From Williamsia muralis (GTDB lineage Bacteria; Actinomycetota; Actinomycetes; Mycobacteriales; Mycobacteriaceae): DNA of 64,000 nucleotides. Location of the stretch: positions 558,001 to 622,000 of the forward strand of contig NZ_PEBD01000004.1 in NCBI RefSeq assembly GCF_002735905.1. Direction: 5' to 3'. This document shows, one piece after another, positions 18,643-27,776 of the stretch (the stretch's first letter is position 1; every line of letters starts with the position of its first letter). The notes below the pieces were generated by a model that was given only the letters and a program-made list of their open reading frames with translations, was not told the DNA's origin and ran no database searches. A program made the position numbers and the translations under genes.

Positions 18643-19454
18643 AGCGCTGGGGATGGCCGCTGCTGGTGGTCGCCGGGGTGGTGGCGCTGGTTCTCTCGTT
18701 CACCATCACCTACTTCGTGCGCGGTGCCGGCAGTTCGGTGTCGAGTCCGGGGACGGTCACGGCCAGTGCCGAGGGCCCGGTGGTGAAGGTCAGTTGGAAG
18801 TCGGCGTCAGGAGCCGATTCCTATCTGCTCAGTCGCGGTGAGGCGGTGGTGTACTCGGGCCCGGCCACCGAGTTCACCGACATCTCGGCGGTGGCTCCTT
18901 CAGGCGGCGACCGGGTGGAGTACCGGGTGCGGGCGGTGGACGACAAGGGCCGCGTGTCCGAACCGAGCGCTTCGGCGTCGGTCGAGGTGGGCTCCGGGTG
19001 GGGGCTGTATGCGGAGTCGGCCCAGCGGTTGCCCGAGCTGTTACCGGCGGGGCCCGACGAGCAGGGCTACAACGGCATGCGATGCGAGACGCGGATGGAT
19101 GCCGTGCCGCCGGAGGAAGGTGACGGGCCCGACGGATCGGGCGAGCAGTTCATCAAGGCGGGTTTCCGCTGTGTCCTGGACTCCGGTGGTGAGCAGTACG
19201 ACCTGTGGACCGACTTCTATGTCACACCCGAGGCACTCGAGAGCCGGATGGACGACATTCGCGGCTTCGACGGGGTGACCAGCACAACGTGGCAGAACGG
19301 GCGGGCGGTCAGCGGTGGCGGCGGGGACGAGCCGCGATGGATGGCGCTGACGGTCGACGGTATGCCCGACGTCTACATCGAGCTCTCCGCCGTGGACAAG
19401 GCGACCACGTCCGACCAGCTCGTCGATGCGGTGAACAGTTTGCCCGTGGGCTGA
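18639..19454 (+). CDS. Membrane-anchored companion resembling the kinase ectodomain
   Basis: 271 residues with a single N-terminal membrane helix (about 5-27), an FN3-like domain (about 36-116; VSWKSASGADSYLLSRGEAV resembles ISWSAVDGASEYVLRQGDSV of the kinase) and a C-terminal domain carrying two cysteines (RCETRMD and FRCVLD). It looks like a duplicate of the kinase ectodomain without the kinase. The GTG start overlaps the kinase stop (GTGA), so the two are made together. Plausible role: co-receptor or decoy sensor for the kinase (inference). Confidence 0.7.
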   Translation: MKRWGWPLLVVAGVVALVLSFTITYFVRGAGSSVSSPGTVTASAEGPVVKVSWKSASGADSYLLSRGEAVVYSGPATEFTDISAVAPSGGDRVEYRVRAVDDKGRVSEPSASASVEVGSGWGLYAESAQRLPELLPAGPDEQGYNGMRCETRMDAVPPEEGDGPDGSGEQFIKAGFRCVLDSGGEQYDLWTDFYVTPEALESRMDDIRGFDGVTSTTWQNGRAVSGGGGDEPRWMALTVDGMPDVYIELSAVDKATTSDQLVDAVNSLPVG

Positions 19455-19551
19455 CCACCACCGCAGAAGAAATCCCGAAAGCGCACCTCGTCGCAGCCGA
19501 GCGGCGTTACGCTCCCGCGAAGCACGGCAGTGAAGCCGGAGGGGGCTTGTT

Positions 19552-21105
19552 GTGGGCGCATCGGCGGGAAACAAACGCGCGGTCCGGATCGCGGTGATCT
19601 TCGGTGCGGTCCTGGCGATGGCAACGGCCACGGTCAGTCCGGCTTCGGCTGCCGCTCCGCCCGGGTACAACGACGTGCTCGACGTCTGGCCGACCGCTGT
19701 GGACGTCGCGGACTGCCGACCGGGGGATCAGGTCGAGACCGGTATCCAGGGTGAGGTGCCCCTGGCGGACCGCAAGTCCGGGCGCAGCACCAAGGGTTAC
19801 AACTGCAACATCGATCTGATCGGTCAGTTTCAGGGGCAGGGTGCCGGCATCGTCAGTGCCACCTACGGTCACTGTTCGTACACGGGTTCTTCCTTCCCCA
19901 CCAACTTCTTGGGACCCAATCCCGGGGTGCAGGTGATCGACGTGAGCGACCCGGCCAATCCGCGGATGACGGATGTGCTGAGCGAACCTGCGATGGTGGG
20001 CGGCACCTGGGAGTCGTTGAAGGTCAACAAGGAACGTGGACTCCTGGTGGGCACGGGGGTGGGCATCCTCGAGGGCGCCGGTTACATCTCGGTGTACGAC
20101 ATCGCCACCGACTGCGCGCATCCGCGGCTGCTCAACACCGGCGCCGGGTCCCAGCTGTCGATGCCGATTCCGATCACCACCCACGAGGGCGACTTCTCAC
20201 CTGACGGGAACACGTACTGGGCCACCGGCATTGCCCCCGGTTACGTCAGCGCCATCGACATCACCGATCCCCGTGATCCGATGGTGGTGTGGTCCGGGGT
20301 CACGGGTGTCGAGGCCCACGGTCTCGGGTTCTCGCCGGACGGCAACACCATGTATCTGTCAAATCTTCTGGGACTGACGATGATCGACGTCTCGGCGGTG
20401 CAGAACCGCAGGCCGAGAACGATTGTGCCCGACCTCATGCCGCACGTCGGTGAAAAGCTCTGGGCCGATGGTCAGATCACGCAACACAGCATCTACGTCA
20501 CCTACGACGGACAGCCGCACGTCTTCAGCGTCGACGAGGGCGGTTCGGGTGGCGTCAAGTTGTTCGACGCCGCGCGCTCGACGAATCTTCAGCAGCGCAA
20601 CGCCGTCAAATTGGCGATCAACCTGCCGGAGAACGCCAACAGGTGGGCCCAGAGCACCACGGCCAACGGCGCGTTCGGGTACGACGCCCACTACTGCTCG
20701 GTGGATCGTCCGGTCGACCCGACCGCGATGGCATGCGGGTGGATCCAGTCGGGCGTCCGGGTGTTCGACATCAGCGACCCCGACCACTTCGCGGAGATCG
20801 CGTACTTCAACCCGCCCGCGCAGACGGGCAAGAACTGGCAGTTGAGCAACTCTCTGCACGCCCTGCTCGGCTCCATCGCGGCTCCGCCGATCATCGGCAC
20901 GCTGGCGGTCGCCCGGGCGGTGCTGCAGGGCGACAGCCCCGTGGACGGGATCATCAACGATCAGAGTCGTCTCGTCGGCGGCGACCTCTCGGCCGACTGG
21001 TGTCTGTCACCGCCGGAGTTCCACGGCGATCAGCTCTGGGTGACCTGCATGGACAACGGGTTCATGGCGCTGGCGCTCGATCCGGCGGTGTACCCGGTCC
21101 CATGA
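19552..21105 (+). CDS. Secreted LVIVD-repeat (beta-propeller-like) protein
   Basis: 517 residues with a signal peptide (about 1-35, ending ASAAA). Repeated blades have the LVIVD pattern, for example VQVIDVSDPANPRMTDVL, ISVYDIATDC, VSAIDITDPRDP and VRVFDISDPDHF, consistent with an extracellular beta-propeller. The GTG start is preceded by GGAGGGG. It overlaps the DUF305 gene by 4 bp. The ligand is unknown. Confidence 0.78.
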   Translation: MGASAGNKRAVRIAVIFGAVLAMATATVSPASAAAPPGYNDVLDVWPTAVDVADCRPGDQVETGIQGEVPLADRKSGRSTKGYNCNIDLIGQFQGQGAGIVSATYGHCSYTGSSFPTNFLGPNPGVQVIDVSDPANPRMTDVLSEPAMVGGTWESLKVNKERGLLVGTGVGILEGAGYISVYDIATDCAHPRLLNTGAGSQLSMPIPITTHEGDFSPDGNTYWATGIAPGYVSAIDITDPRDPMVVWSGVTGVEAHGLGFSPDGNTMYLSNLLGLTMIDVSAVQNRRPRTIVPDLMPHVGEKLWADGQITQHSIYVTYDGQPHVFSVDEGGSGGVKLFDAARSTNLQQRNAVKLAINLPENANRWAQSTTANGAFGYDAHYCSVDRPVDPTAMACGWIQSGVRVFDISDPDHFAEIAYFNPPAQTGKNWQLSNSLHALLGSIAAPPIIGTLAVARAVLQGDSPVDGIINDQSRLVGGDLSADWCLSPPEFHGDQLWVTCMDNGFMALALDPAVYPVP

Positions 21106-21743
21106 AAACAATTGTCGGCCAACGGTTGTGGCTGATCATCGCGGTTGTCGTAGCCTTGGTCGTCGGGCTGGGTGCCGGGTTGATGATTCACCGCGGAGGT
21201 CCGGAGTCGATGGCGGCCGGTGATTCGGCGACCGCCGTGGACGTGGGCTTTGCACAAGACATGTCCGCACATCACCAGCAGGCTCTCCTTATGTGCGACC
21301 TACTGGCGCACACAGCGCAGCCGGATGTCCGGGCGCTCGCGGCCCAGATCGAGCAGGCGCAGTGGCGCGAGATCGGGCAGATGCAGGGCTGGCTACAGAT
21401 GCTCGACGCGCCGCTGCAGGCGGGGCGTCCGATGAGCTGGATGGAAGCGGGTGGCCATCGGCACGCTGCGGGTGTGTCGACGATGCCGGGGATGGCCAGT
21501 GGCGACGAACTGACCCGGTTGTCGTCGGCGGACGGTGTGCAGAGCGAGATACTGTTCCTGCAGTTGATGATTCGGCACCATCAGGGTGCGGTCGAGATGG
21601 CCGCCGAAGCGGCCCGGACGGCCGGGGAACCCGCCATCCGGCGAGCGGCGGTCGGGATGGTGAAGTCGCAGTCGGACGAGATATCGGTGATGACGGTGAT
21701 GCTCGACCAGAGAGGTGGTGACACCCTGCCGTACCCGGTGTGA
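21102..21743 (+). CDS. DUF305 membrane-anchored protein
   Basis: 213 residues with a membrane helix near residues 9-28, then the two DUF305 halves with histidine/methionine-rich signatures (DMSAHHQQALLM and LMIRHHQGAVEMA). DUF305 proteins are ferritin-like helical bundles, and some bind copper or silver. The start lies in the stop of the LVIVD gene (ATGA), so the two secreted proteins are expressed together. Confidence 0.88.
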   Translation: MKTIVGQRLWLIIAVVVALVVGLGAGLMIHRGGPESMAAGDSATAVDVGFAQDMSAHHQQALLMCDLLAHTAQPDVRALAAQIEQAQWREIGQMQGWLQMLDAPLQAGRPMSWMEAGGHRHAAGVSTMPGMASGDELTRLSSADGVQSEILFLQLMIRHHQGAVEMAAEAARTAGEPAIRRAAVGMVKSQSDEISVMTVMLDQRGGDTLPYPV

Positions 21744-21760
21744 GCGCGGCGGGTGCCCGA

Positions 21761-21952
21761 TCACTCCGGTGTCGGTGCGCCTTCGGACTCGCCGGCGGGT
21801 GCCGCGTTCTCCGCTGCGTGGGCTTCGGGGTCACCGGCGCGGCGATCCATCGGGTCCACTCCGTCGACGCCCTCGAGGACGGTGAACTCCTGCTCCGCGG
21901 ACGCCCTCAACTCCTTGGCTTCTTGTTTGATCTTGTGCACCCAGTCGGACAT
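21761..21952 (-). CDS. Small conserved hypothetical protein
   Basis: 63 residues starting MSDWVHKIKQEAKELRASAE; an amphipathic N-terminal helix followed by an acidic, Pro/Ala-rich tail. The ATG at 21952 follows CAGGAG. No function is recognised. Its end is 17 bp from the convergent DUF305 stop. Confidence 0.6.
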   Translation of the reverse strand: MSDWVHKIKQEAKELRASAEQEFTVLEGVDGVDPMDRRAGDPEAHAAENAAPAGESEGAPTPE

Positions 21953-22011
21953 TCGGCACTCCTGTTCCGCTCGCGGACGCCCCGTCGGCGCCAGAGACCA
22001 CCCTACGTCGT

Positions 22012-22932
22012 TCACCGTTTGTCGAGCGCGGTCTCCGAATCCCAGACCGCCATCAGCTCACCGAGGATGTCGACCGCCAGGCCCAGACCGCCCAGATGGC
22101 TCTCACCGGGCATGGTGAACATCTTGGCGTCGGGCAGCAGATGGACCACGTGTTCGCCGTGCTTGTGCGGAATGATGTGGTCGTGGTCGCCGTGCCACCA
22201 GCGCACCGGGACGGTCACGTCGCCGACCGAGAATCCCCAATCGCGGGCGAAGACAACAACATCGGCGAACGGGGCCTCCATCTGGCGGCGTCCGCCGTTG
22301 AGGAGATCGTCGAGGAACATCGCTTTGAACTCGGGGCGCTGGAGCAGTTCGCGGTCGGCAGCGGGGGACAGTCGTCCGTAGAGACCGATGGCCGGCCCGG
22401 CAACCGGTCGTGCCACTCGCACGACCGAACTGACGACCCGCCCGATCGGAGCCCCGGCCGTCTGCAGCAGGGGTGCGAGGAACTTGCCCAGTTCCATGGC
22501 GCCCCCACCGATAGCGTCGGGCCCGACGGCGGGTGCCACGCCGCCGAGTACGCCGGCGACGACCACTCGGTCGGGCATCGCATGGGCCACGCCCAGCGCG
22601 TAGGGGCCTCCGCCGGAGAGACCGATGACCGCGAACTCGTCCACGCCGAGGGTGTCGGCGACGGTGGCGAGATCGTCGGCGAAGGCGAGCACGTTGGGGT
22701 AGCTGTACGGGGTCGAAGACCCGACTCCGGGCCGGTCGAGACCGATGATCCGGATGTTCTCCGCTTCGCCGAGATCGCGGACCTCGATCGGGATCTGCCG
22801 CCTGGCACCAGGCGTGCCGTGGAGCCAGAACACAGCTCGGCCGGTCGCGGAACCGAACTCTGCGAACCCGATCCGGCGTCCCTCACCGACCGCCACGGAG
22901 CCTTCGATCTTGGGTCGTTCGATGTCGATCAT
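22012..22932 (-). CDS. Alpha/beta hydrolase
   Basis: 306-residue alpha/beta-hydrolase. It has the oxyanion-region WLHGTPGARRQ, nucleophile elbow GLSGGGPYA, acid-region HGDHDHIIP and catalytic-His region GESHLGGLG. No signal peptide. The reading frame is open far upstream, but that part is antisense to the MFS gene and is not used; ATG 22932 with weak GGATGG is chosen. Substrate unknown. Confidence 0.8.
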   Translation of the reverse strand: MIDIERPKIEGSVAVGEGRRIGFAEFGSATGRAVFWLHGTPGARRQIPIEVRDLGEAENIRIIGLDRPGVGSSTPYSYPNVLAFADDLATVADTLGVDEFAVIGLSGGGPYALGVAHAMPDRVVVAGVLGGVAPAVGPDAIGGGAMELGKFLAPLLQTAGAPIGRVVSSVVRVARPVAGPAIGLYGRLSPAADRELLQRPEFKAMFLDDLLNGGRRQMEAPFADVVVFARDWGFSVGDVTVPVRWWHGDHDHIIPHKHGEHVVHLLPDAKMFTMPGESHLGGLGLAVDILGELMAVWDSETALDKR

Positions 22933-22991
22933 CCATCCAGAATGGCACCGAACGACGGCCGTGTGTGCAATTCGCTGGTGGAACGCCTGCC

Positions 22992-24245
22992 TCACTCGTG
23001 GGAGGACATCACCACCCGGCCGTGGTCGAGCGAAGGCCGCATGTGACCGGCGCGCATCAGCAGCAGTCCGCACCCCACCACGGCGATCGCGCTGATCGCA
23101 CCACCGACGATCAGTGGTGCACGCGGATCGGTCACCTGGGCGAGCCAGCCAAGCAAGGGACTGCCGATCGGCGTGCCGCCGAGGAAGCAGAGCATGTAGA
23201 TGCCCATCACCCGGCCGCGCATCTGCGAATCGACCGACAGCTGCATGATGTTCATCGCCGAGGTGGTGAACATGATGTTGGCGACACCGACCGGGATGAG
23301 GACCACTGCAACCAACCAGAAGGTCGGCATCACTCCGACGACCACCTCGAAGACACCGAACGCGAGTGCGCCGGCCAGAAAGTGCCGTAGCCGTGCCGGT
23401 TTCGTCCGGCGGGCTGCCACCAGTGCTCCGCTGAGTGTGCCCACGGCCAGCATTGTGGACAGCAGGCCGTAACCGCCTGCAGTTCCCTCGAAAGTGTTCG
23501 CGGTCAAGAGCGCAAGCGAGAGTGGGAAGTTCAGGCCGAAGGTGGAGACGACGAACACCGTCGCGAGGACCACGACGAGGTGGCGGTTGCGGCGGACATA
23601 GCGCACCCCACTGCGGATCGAACGATCCGTGGTGGCACGGGCGGAGCGGATCAGCTCCGAGGTGCGCATCGCGAACAATCCGGCCAACACCGCCAGTGAG
23701 GTGACCGCATTGATGAGGAAGACCGGGCCGGTTTCCACCAAGGTGATCAAGAGCCCGGCCACGGCAGGTCCGATGATCCGGGCGAGGTTGAACGTCAGCG
23801 AGTTGAGTGCCACGGCGTTGGGCAACTGCTCTGCGCCCACCATCTCGATGGTGAACGACTGCCGGATCGGCGCATCGATCGCCGAGACACACCCCAAGGC
23901 GAACGAGAGGATGTATACCCAGGCCAGAGTTGCCATCCCCGCCACATCGAGCACTCCGAGGATCAGGGCACACAACGCGATGGTGGTCTGGGTGGCGATG
24001 AGGAGTTTGCGTTTGTCGAACCGGTCGGCCAGCGCCCCGGCGGGAAGCGACACGATGGCCGTGGGGCCGAACTGCAAGGCCATGACGATGCCGACCGCAA
24101 CGCCGCTGCCTCCGGACAGTTCAAGTACCAGCCAGTCCTGCGCGATGCGCTGCATCCAGGTCCCGACGAGCGAGACCACCTGCCCACCGGCCCAGAGACG
24201 GTAGTTGCGTACCCCGAGAGACGAGAACATCACCGGGAGTTGCAT
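22992..24245 (-). CDS. MFS transporter (EntS-like exporter type)
   Basis: 417 residues with about 12 predicted membrane helices. It begins LGVRNYRLWAGGQVVSLVGT and has the MFS loop motif GALADRFDKRKLL; these resemble the MFS_3/transmembrane secretion effector group. The ATG at 24245 sits 7 nt after a TAAACT -10 box, so the mRNA is probably leaderless. An inverted repeat overlaps this box. Likely a drug or siderophore-type exporter; the substrate is not known. Confidence 0.85.
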   Translation of the reverse strand: MQLPVMFSSLGVRNYRLWAGGQVVSLVGTWMQRIAQDWLVLELSGGSGVAVGIVMALQFGPTAIVSLPAGALADRFDKRKLLIATQTTIALCALILGVLDVAGMATLAWVYILSFALGCVSAIDAPIRQSFTIEMVGAEQLPNAVALNSLTFNLARIIGPAVAGLLITLVETGPVFLINAVTSLAVLAGLFAMRTSELIRSARATTDRSIRSGVRYVRRNRHLVVVLATVFVVSTFGLNFPLSLALLTANTFEGTAGGYGLLSTMLAVGTLSGALVAARRTKPARLRHFLAGALAFGVFEVVVGVMPTFWLVAVVLIPVGVANIMFTTSAMNIMQLSVDSQMRGRVMGIYMLCFLGGTPIGSPLLGWLAQVTDPRAPLIVGGAISAIAVVGCGLLLMRAGHMRPSLDHGRVVMSSHE

Positions 24246-24249
24246 CGGA

Positions 24250-24273
24250 AATAGTTTACCGCTGCCAACTATT
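24250..24273 (-). promoter_or_regulatory. Leaderless promoter overlapped by operator-like inverted repeat
   Basis: Minus-strand -10 box TAAACT (24258-24253) is 7 nt from the MFS ATG. The arms AATAGTT (24250-24256) and AACTATT (24267-24273), separated by 10 bp, overlap it, as expected for a repressor site. The regulator is not in the immediate neighbourhood. Confidence 0.55.
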
Positions 24274-24296
24274 CGGCCACGCGGACCGGCAGCGAG

Positions 24297-25772
24297 CTAC
24301 CCGATGAGCGCTTCGATGGGTTCCTTGGCGAAATACAGGGCGAACAGAGCGGCCACCAGCCAGAGCAAGGGGTGGATCGACCGGATCTTGCCCCGCGCCG
24401 ACGCGAGCACAACCCAGGTGATGAAGCCGACGCCGATGCCGTTGGCGATCGAGTAGGTGAAGGGCATCACCACGATGGTGAGGAAGCAGGGCAGCGCGTA
24501 GTCGAACCGGGTGAGGTCGACGGTGCGGATCTGCGCGATCATCAACGCGCCCACCACCACCAGGGCGGGTGCGGCGGCCTCGAGCGGTACCACCGAGTAC
24601 AGCGGTGTGAAGAACATGGCGACGAGGAACAGGACCCCGGTCACGACGTTTGCCAAACCGGTCCTGGCGCCTTCGGCGATGCCCGACGCAGATTCGACGA
24701 ACACGGTGTTCGATGATGCCGACCCCGCGCCGCCGGCGATGGCCCCGGCGCCCTCGACCACAAGGGCCTTGCCGATGCCGGGCAAATTGCCGTCCTTGTC
24801 CGCGAGTTCGGCCTCTTTGCCGAGGCCGGTCATCGTGCCCATGGCGTCGAAGAAGTTCGAGAGCACCAGTGCGAACACCAGAACCGACGCCGAGAGCACG
24901 CCGATGCGGGTGAACGCGCCGAACAGGTCGACGTCGCCCACGAGGTCGAGGTCCGGCATTCCGCCGACGGATGACGGCCAGTCGGGCACGTTCAGATTCC
25001 AGCCCTTGGTGTCGGTTATCGAGGGCCCCAGGTCGGCGAAAGTTTGCACGATCATCGCGACAGCAGTGGTGATCACGATGCCGATGAGCAGACCGCCCCG
25101 CACCTTGCGCACCACCAGGACGCCCATGAGCAGCACCCCGAAGACGAAGATCAGGGTCGGCCAGGTGGCCACGGAGTTGTCGATACCCAGACTCACCGGC
25201 ACGGTCGTGCCCGCCGCATCGGGGATGCGTTTGACGAACCCGGCATCCACCAGGCCGATGAAGGCGATGAAACACCCGATGCCTGCAGCGATCGCGGCCT
25301 TCAGTTCTGAAGGGACGGCCCGGAACACAGCGGTCCGGAACCCGGTGACCGCCAGCGCGACGATGATGATGCCGTCGATGACGACGAGCCCCATCGCCTC
25401 GGCCCAGGTGACCTGCGGTGCGATCGACACAGCCAGCAAGCTGTTGATGCCCAGGCCGGCTGCGATCGCGAAGGGATAGTTCGCCACCAGGCCGAAGACG
25501 ACAGACATGATGCCGGCGACCAACGCGGTGACGGCCGCAACCTGGGCGAGGGGCAGGACGTCACCGAGAACATCTGTGTTCTTGGAGTTGCCTGGCACCC
25601 CGCCGATGATGATCGGGTTGAGCACCACGATGTAGGCCATCGTGAAGAAGGTGACAAGGCCGCCGCGTATCTCTCGCGAGAGAGTCGAGTTGCGCTCGGT
25701 GATCTTGAAGAAGCGGTCGAGCGCAGGGAGGCGGTGTTCCGAGGTGCCGGTCTTCTCCTGGTCCAACGACAT
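24297..25772 (-). CDS. NCS2-family purine permease (AzgA/PbuG-like)
   Basis: 491-residue membrane protein with the AzgA-type N-terminus (RGGLVTFFTMAYIVVLNPII), many helices, the NCS2 motif region around LVLSNFFDAMGTMTGLGKEA and SSNTVFVESASGIAEGARTG. These proton symporters import hypoxanthine/guanine or adenine. The exact base cannot be chosen from sequence. No purine regulator is adjacent. Confidence 0.9.
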   Translation of the reverse strand: MSLDQEKTGTSEHRLPALDRFFKITERNSTLSREIRGGLVTFFTMAYIVVLNPIIIGGVPGNSKNTDVLGDVLPLAQVAAVTALVAGIMSVVFGLVANYPFAIAAGLGINSLLAVSIAPQVTWAEAMGLVVIDGIIIVALAVTGFRTAVFRAVPSELKAAIAAGIGCFIAFIGLVDAGFVKRIPDAAGTTVPVSLGIDNSVATWPTLIFVFGVLLMGVLVVRKVRGGLLIGIVITTAVAMIVQTFADLGPSITDTKGWNLNVPDWPSSVGGMPDLDLVGDVDLFGAFTRIGVLSASVLVFALVLSNFFDAMGTMTGLGKEAELADKDGNLPGIGKALVVEGAGAIAGGAGSASSNTVFVESASGIAEGARTGLANVVTGVLFLVAMFFTPLYSVVPLEAAAPALVVVGALMIAQIRTVDLTRFDYALPCFLTIVVMPFTYSIANGIGVGFITWVVLASARGKIRSIHPLLWLVAALFALYFAKEPIEALIG

Positions 25773-25816
25773 GATCTTCGGCCCCTTCGCGACTCGACCA
25801 GACGGCCGTGCTCACC

Positions 25817-26500
25817 TCACCCTTCGGCGGCACGCCCCTTGCGGCTGTAACGATAGGCGAGCTTACGGGTACCTGATAACCAGTTCGGTTCGGGATCAAC
25901 GTCTCTGGTGGTGTTCACCGTCGGATCGAAACCGATGTTGGGGTAGTCGGCCTCGTCGACAGATTCGGAGAGCGTCACACGGGCGAGCGGCTCGAAAGGG
26001 CCCGTGCCGTGGGCCTGCTCGATGTCGAAGACCAGACCGGCACCGTCGATCTGCGTGCGGAGGTTCTCCACGGAGACACTGGCCTGCGGTGTTTCCGGCG
26101 TCACGCGTGCCCGAAGCCACCAACTCCCGCCGTCGTGGTGCAGCGGCTGCAGTGACGAGAGGACTGCGTTGCCGAGGGCGCGGGCGGGAAAGGGGATGGT
26201 CCTGGCGATCACATTCGTGCCCGCGGCTCCGGCGAGCAGCACGTCCCACGGCGAGTGGTCGCCTGGGTGCGGCGGCATCCGGATGGCGAGGCCCAGCACA
26301 TCGGGGACCGTTCCGGGCATACCGACACCTTTGGACACCCTGGCCACCACGTCGCAGTCGGCCATCGGCAAACCGACCCCGTCGGCGGCCGTTCTGGTCA
26401 GGGTGCCTTTCGCGAGCACACCGTCGGGATGGAAGAGGCGAGCACCCCGGAGAGCGGCCCCCGCCTGTATGGGAAGGCCGGCTATGTCGGCGACTCTCAT
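25817..26500 (-). CDS. Hypothetical protein, possible catalase-like fold
   Basis: 227-residue cytosolic protein. Phrases such as GARLFHPDGVLAKGTLTR, LGLAIRMPPH and PWDVLLAG faintly recall the barrel of small catalase-like proteins, but no haem-ligating tyrosine motif is clear. Treat as unassigned. The ATG at 26500 follows AAGGAG. Three tandem 19-bp repeats lie just upstream. Confidence 0.6.
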   Translation of the reverse strand: MRVADIAGLPIQAGAALRGARLFHPDGVLAKGTLTRTAADGVGLPMADCDVVARVSKGVGMPGTVPDVLGLAIRMPPHPGDHSPWDVLLAGAAGTNVIARTIPFPARALGNAVLSSLQPLHHDGGSWWLRARVTPETPQASVSVENLRTQIDGAGLVFDIEQAHGTGPFEPLARVTLSESVDEADYPNIGFDPTVNTTRDVDPEPNWLSGTRKLAYRYSRKGRAAEG

Positions 26501-26511
26501 CGCGCTCCTTC

Positions 26512-26568
26512 ATCACTCGTAGGAGATGGCATCACTTGTAGGAGATGGCATCACTCGTAGGAGGTGGC
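26512..26568. repeat. Three tandem 19-bp repeats
   Basis: Unit ATCACTCGTAGGAGATGGC occurs three times without spacing (26512-26530, 26531-26549, 26550-26568); the second differs by C to T and the third by A to G. They sit in the divergent promoter region between 25817-26500 and 26728-27528. Confidence 0.9.
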
Positions 26569-26727
26569 GTTGTCCCAGGGCAGGTACCCGACTGCCGACA
26601 CGGGCAAACTCTCCACGCTCGGCGGGTCATTCCGGAACGGGACTGTCGAACCGTTCGGGGCAATATGCTCGGACCTCAAAGCGCACGGTGTGTTTACCGC
26701 CCAGTTATAGGGGGCATAAGGAACCCA

Positions 26728-27528
26728 ATGGCGGCCACGGCGATCAGCGTCGGCGGCCTCGAGACCGCAAAGGCCCACAACATGACAATGCTGCCGGTTC
26801 GGGGTGTCCCGATGCTCGACAACTACGTGTCGGACCCTGTCGACGAGGCCTTGGCTGCCTTGGAGGCCATCGAGGTGCCGAACGGCGTGTACAAGCCGCA
26901 AGAGGACTCGCGACTGCTGCTTGCGGTCATGGCCGGTCTCGGAATGGTGCAGGGGCGGCGAGTGCTCGATCTGTGCACTGGGAGTGGTGTGCTCGCTGTG
27001 GCGGCCGCGCGGATCGGTGCCGCTGAAGTCGTCGCCTACGACATCTCGCCCAAGGCTGTGCAGTGCACGCTCGACAACGCGGAGGCACAGGGACTTGTTG
27101 TCGATGCACGGCTCGGTTCGCTGGAGGAGGCCCTGGAAGCCGGTCCATTCGACCTCGTGGTCTCCAACCCGCCCTACGTGCCCGCCGATCGCCTGTCGAC
27201 AGCCACTGTGGGACTGACACACTCATGGCACGGTGGCCGCGATGGCCGCACACTGCTCGACCCGCTGTGCGTCGCGGCCCCCGAACTGCTTGCCGACGAC
27301 GGCACGATCATGATCGTCCAGTCGGAGTTCGCCGACACAGAGAGCTCGCTCGTCGAGTTGCGTGCAGGTGGTCTCAACGCCGACGTCGTTGCCCGCGAAC
27401 GCATTCCGTTTGGGCCGGTGCTGATGCAGAATGCTCGTTGGCTCGAGTCCCTGGGCATGCTCGAACCCGGCTGCCGCGAAGAGGAACTCGTGGTCATCCG
27501 TGCGCACAAGGCCGCCGGTGGACGATGA
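26728..27528 (+). CDS. HemK/PrmC-related class I methyltransferase
   Basis: 266 residues with SAM motif I VLDLCTGSGVLAVAAARIG and the NPPY motif (DLVVSNPPYVPADR) typical of enzymes that methylate glutamine amides or adenine N6. It resembles the HemK2/MTQ2 type more than release-factor PrmC. The ATG at 26728 follows AAGGA; the open frame upstream to 26545 runs through the tandem repeats and is not used. It overlaps the CDGSH gene by 4 bp. Confidence 0.82.
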   Translation: MAATAISVGGLETAKAHNMTMLPVRGVPMLDNYVSDPVDEALAALEAIEVPNGVYKPQEDSRLLLAVMAGLGMVQGRRVLDLCTGSGVLAVAAARIGAAEVVAYDISPKAVQCTLDNAEAQGLVVDARLGSLEEALEAGPFDLVVSNPPYVPADRLSTATVGLTHSWHGGRDGRTLLDPLCVAAPELLADDGTIMIVQSEFADTESSLVELRAGGLNADVVARERIPFGPVLMQNARWLESLGMLEPGCREEELVVIRAHKAAGGR

Positions 27529-27776
27529 CAGTTCCTGACAAGGGAACCGTCCCCGACAGGGGAAGAGGCGGCGATCGCCGGGTGATCCGGGTGGTGCAGG
27601 GAGGCCCCATCATGGTTCAAGGACCGGTGAGCATCGAGATGCCCGACGGCAGCACCGTCGACTCCGATCGGTTCATGGTCGCTCTGTGCGCTTGCAAGCG
27701 CAGCAAGACCTACCCGCTGTGCGACACCAGTCATCGTGGCCGCAAGAAGATCCTGCGCCGCGAAGACCGGATCTGA
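27525..27776 (+). CDS. CDGSH-type iron-sulfur protein (CDTSH variant)
   Basis: 83-residue protein with the metal-binding motif C-A-C-K-R-S-K-T-Y-P-L-C-D-T-S-H, a variant of the CDGSH 3Cys-1His [2Fe-2S] site. Such proteins are redox or iron-sulfur transfer factors. The start overlaps the methyltransferase stop (ATGA). Its stop touches the stop of the convergent haem-oxygenase-like gene. Confidence 0.88.
   Translation: MTVPDKGTVPDRGRGGDRRVIRVVQGGPIMVQGPVSIEMPDGSTVDSDRFMVALCACKRSKTYPLCDTSHRGRKKILRREDRI

Noticed and set aside
22933-23973. Long upstream extension of the alpha/beta hydrolase frame
   Set aside because: It lies antisense to the clearly real MFS gene and has no hydrolase homology before ATG 22932.
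26512-26568. CRISPR-like array
   Set aside because: Only three 19-bp units with no spacers between them and no cas genes.
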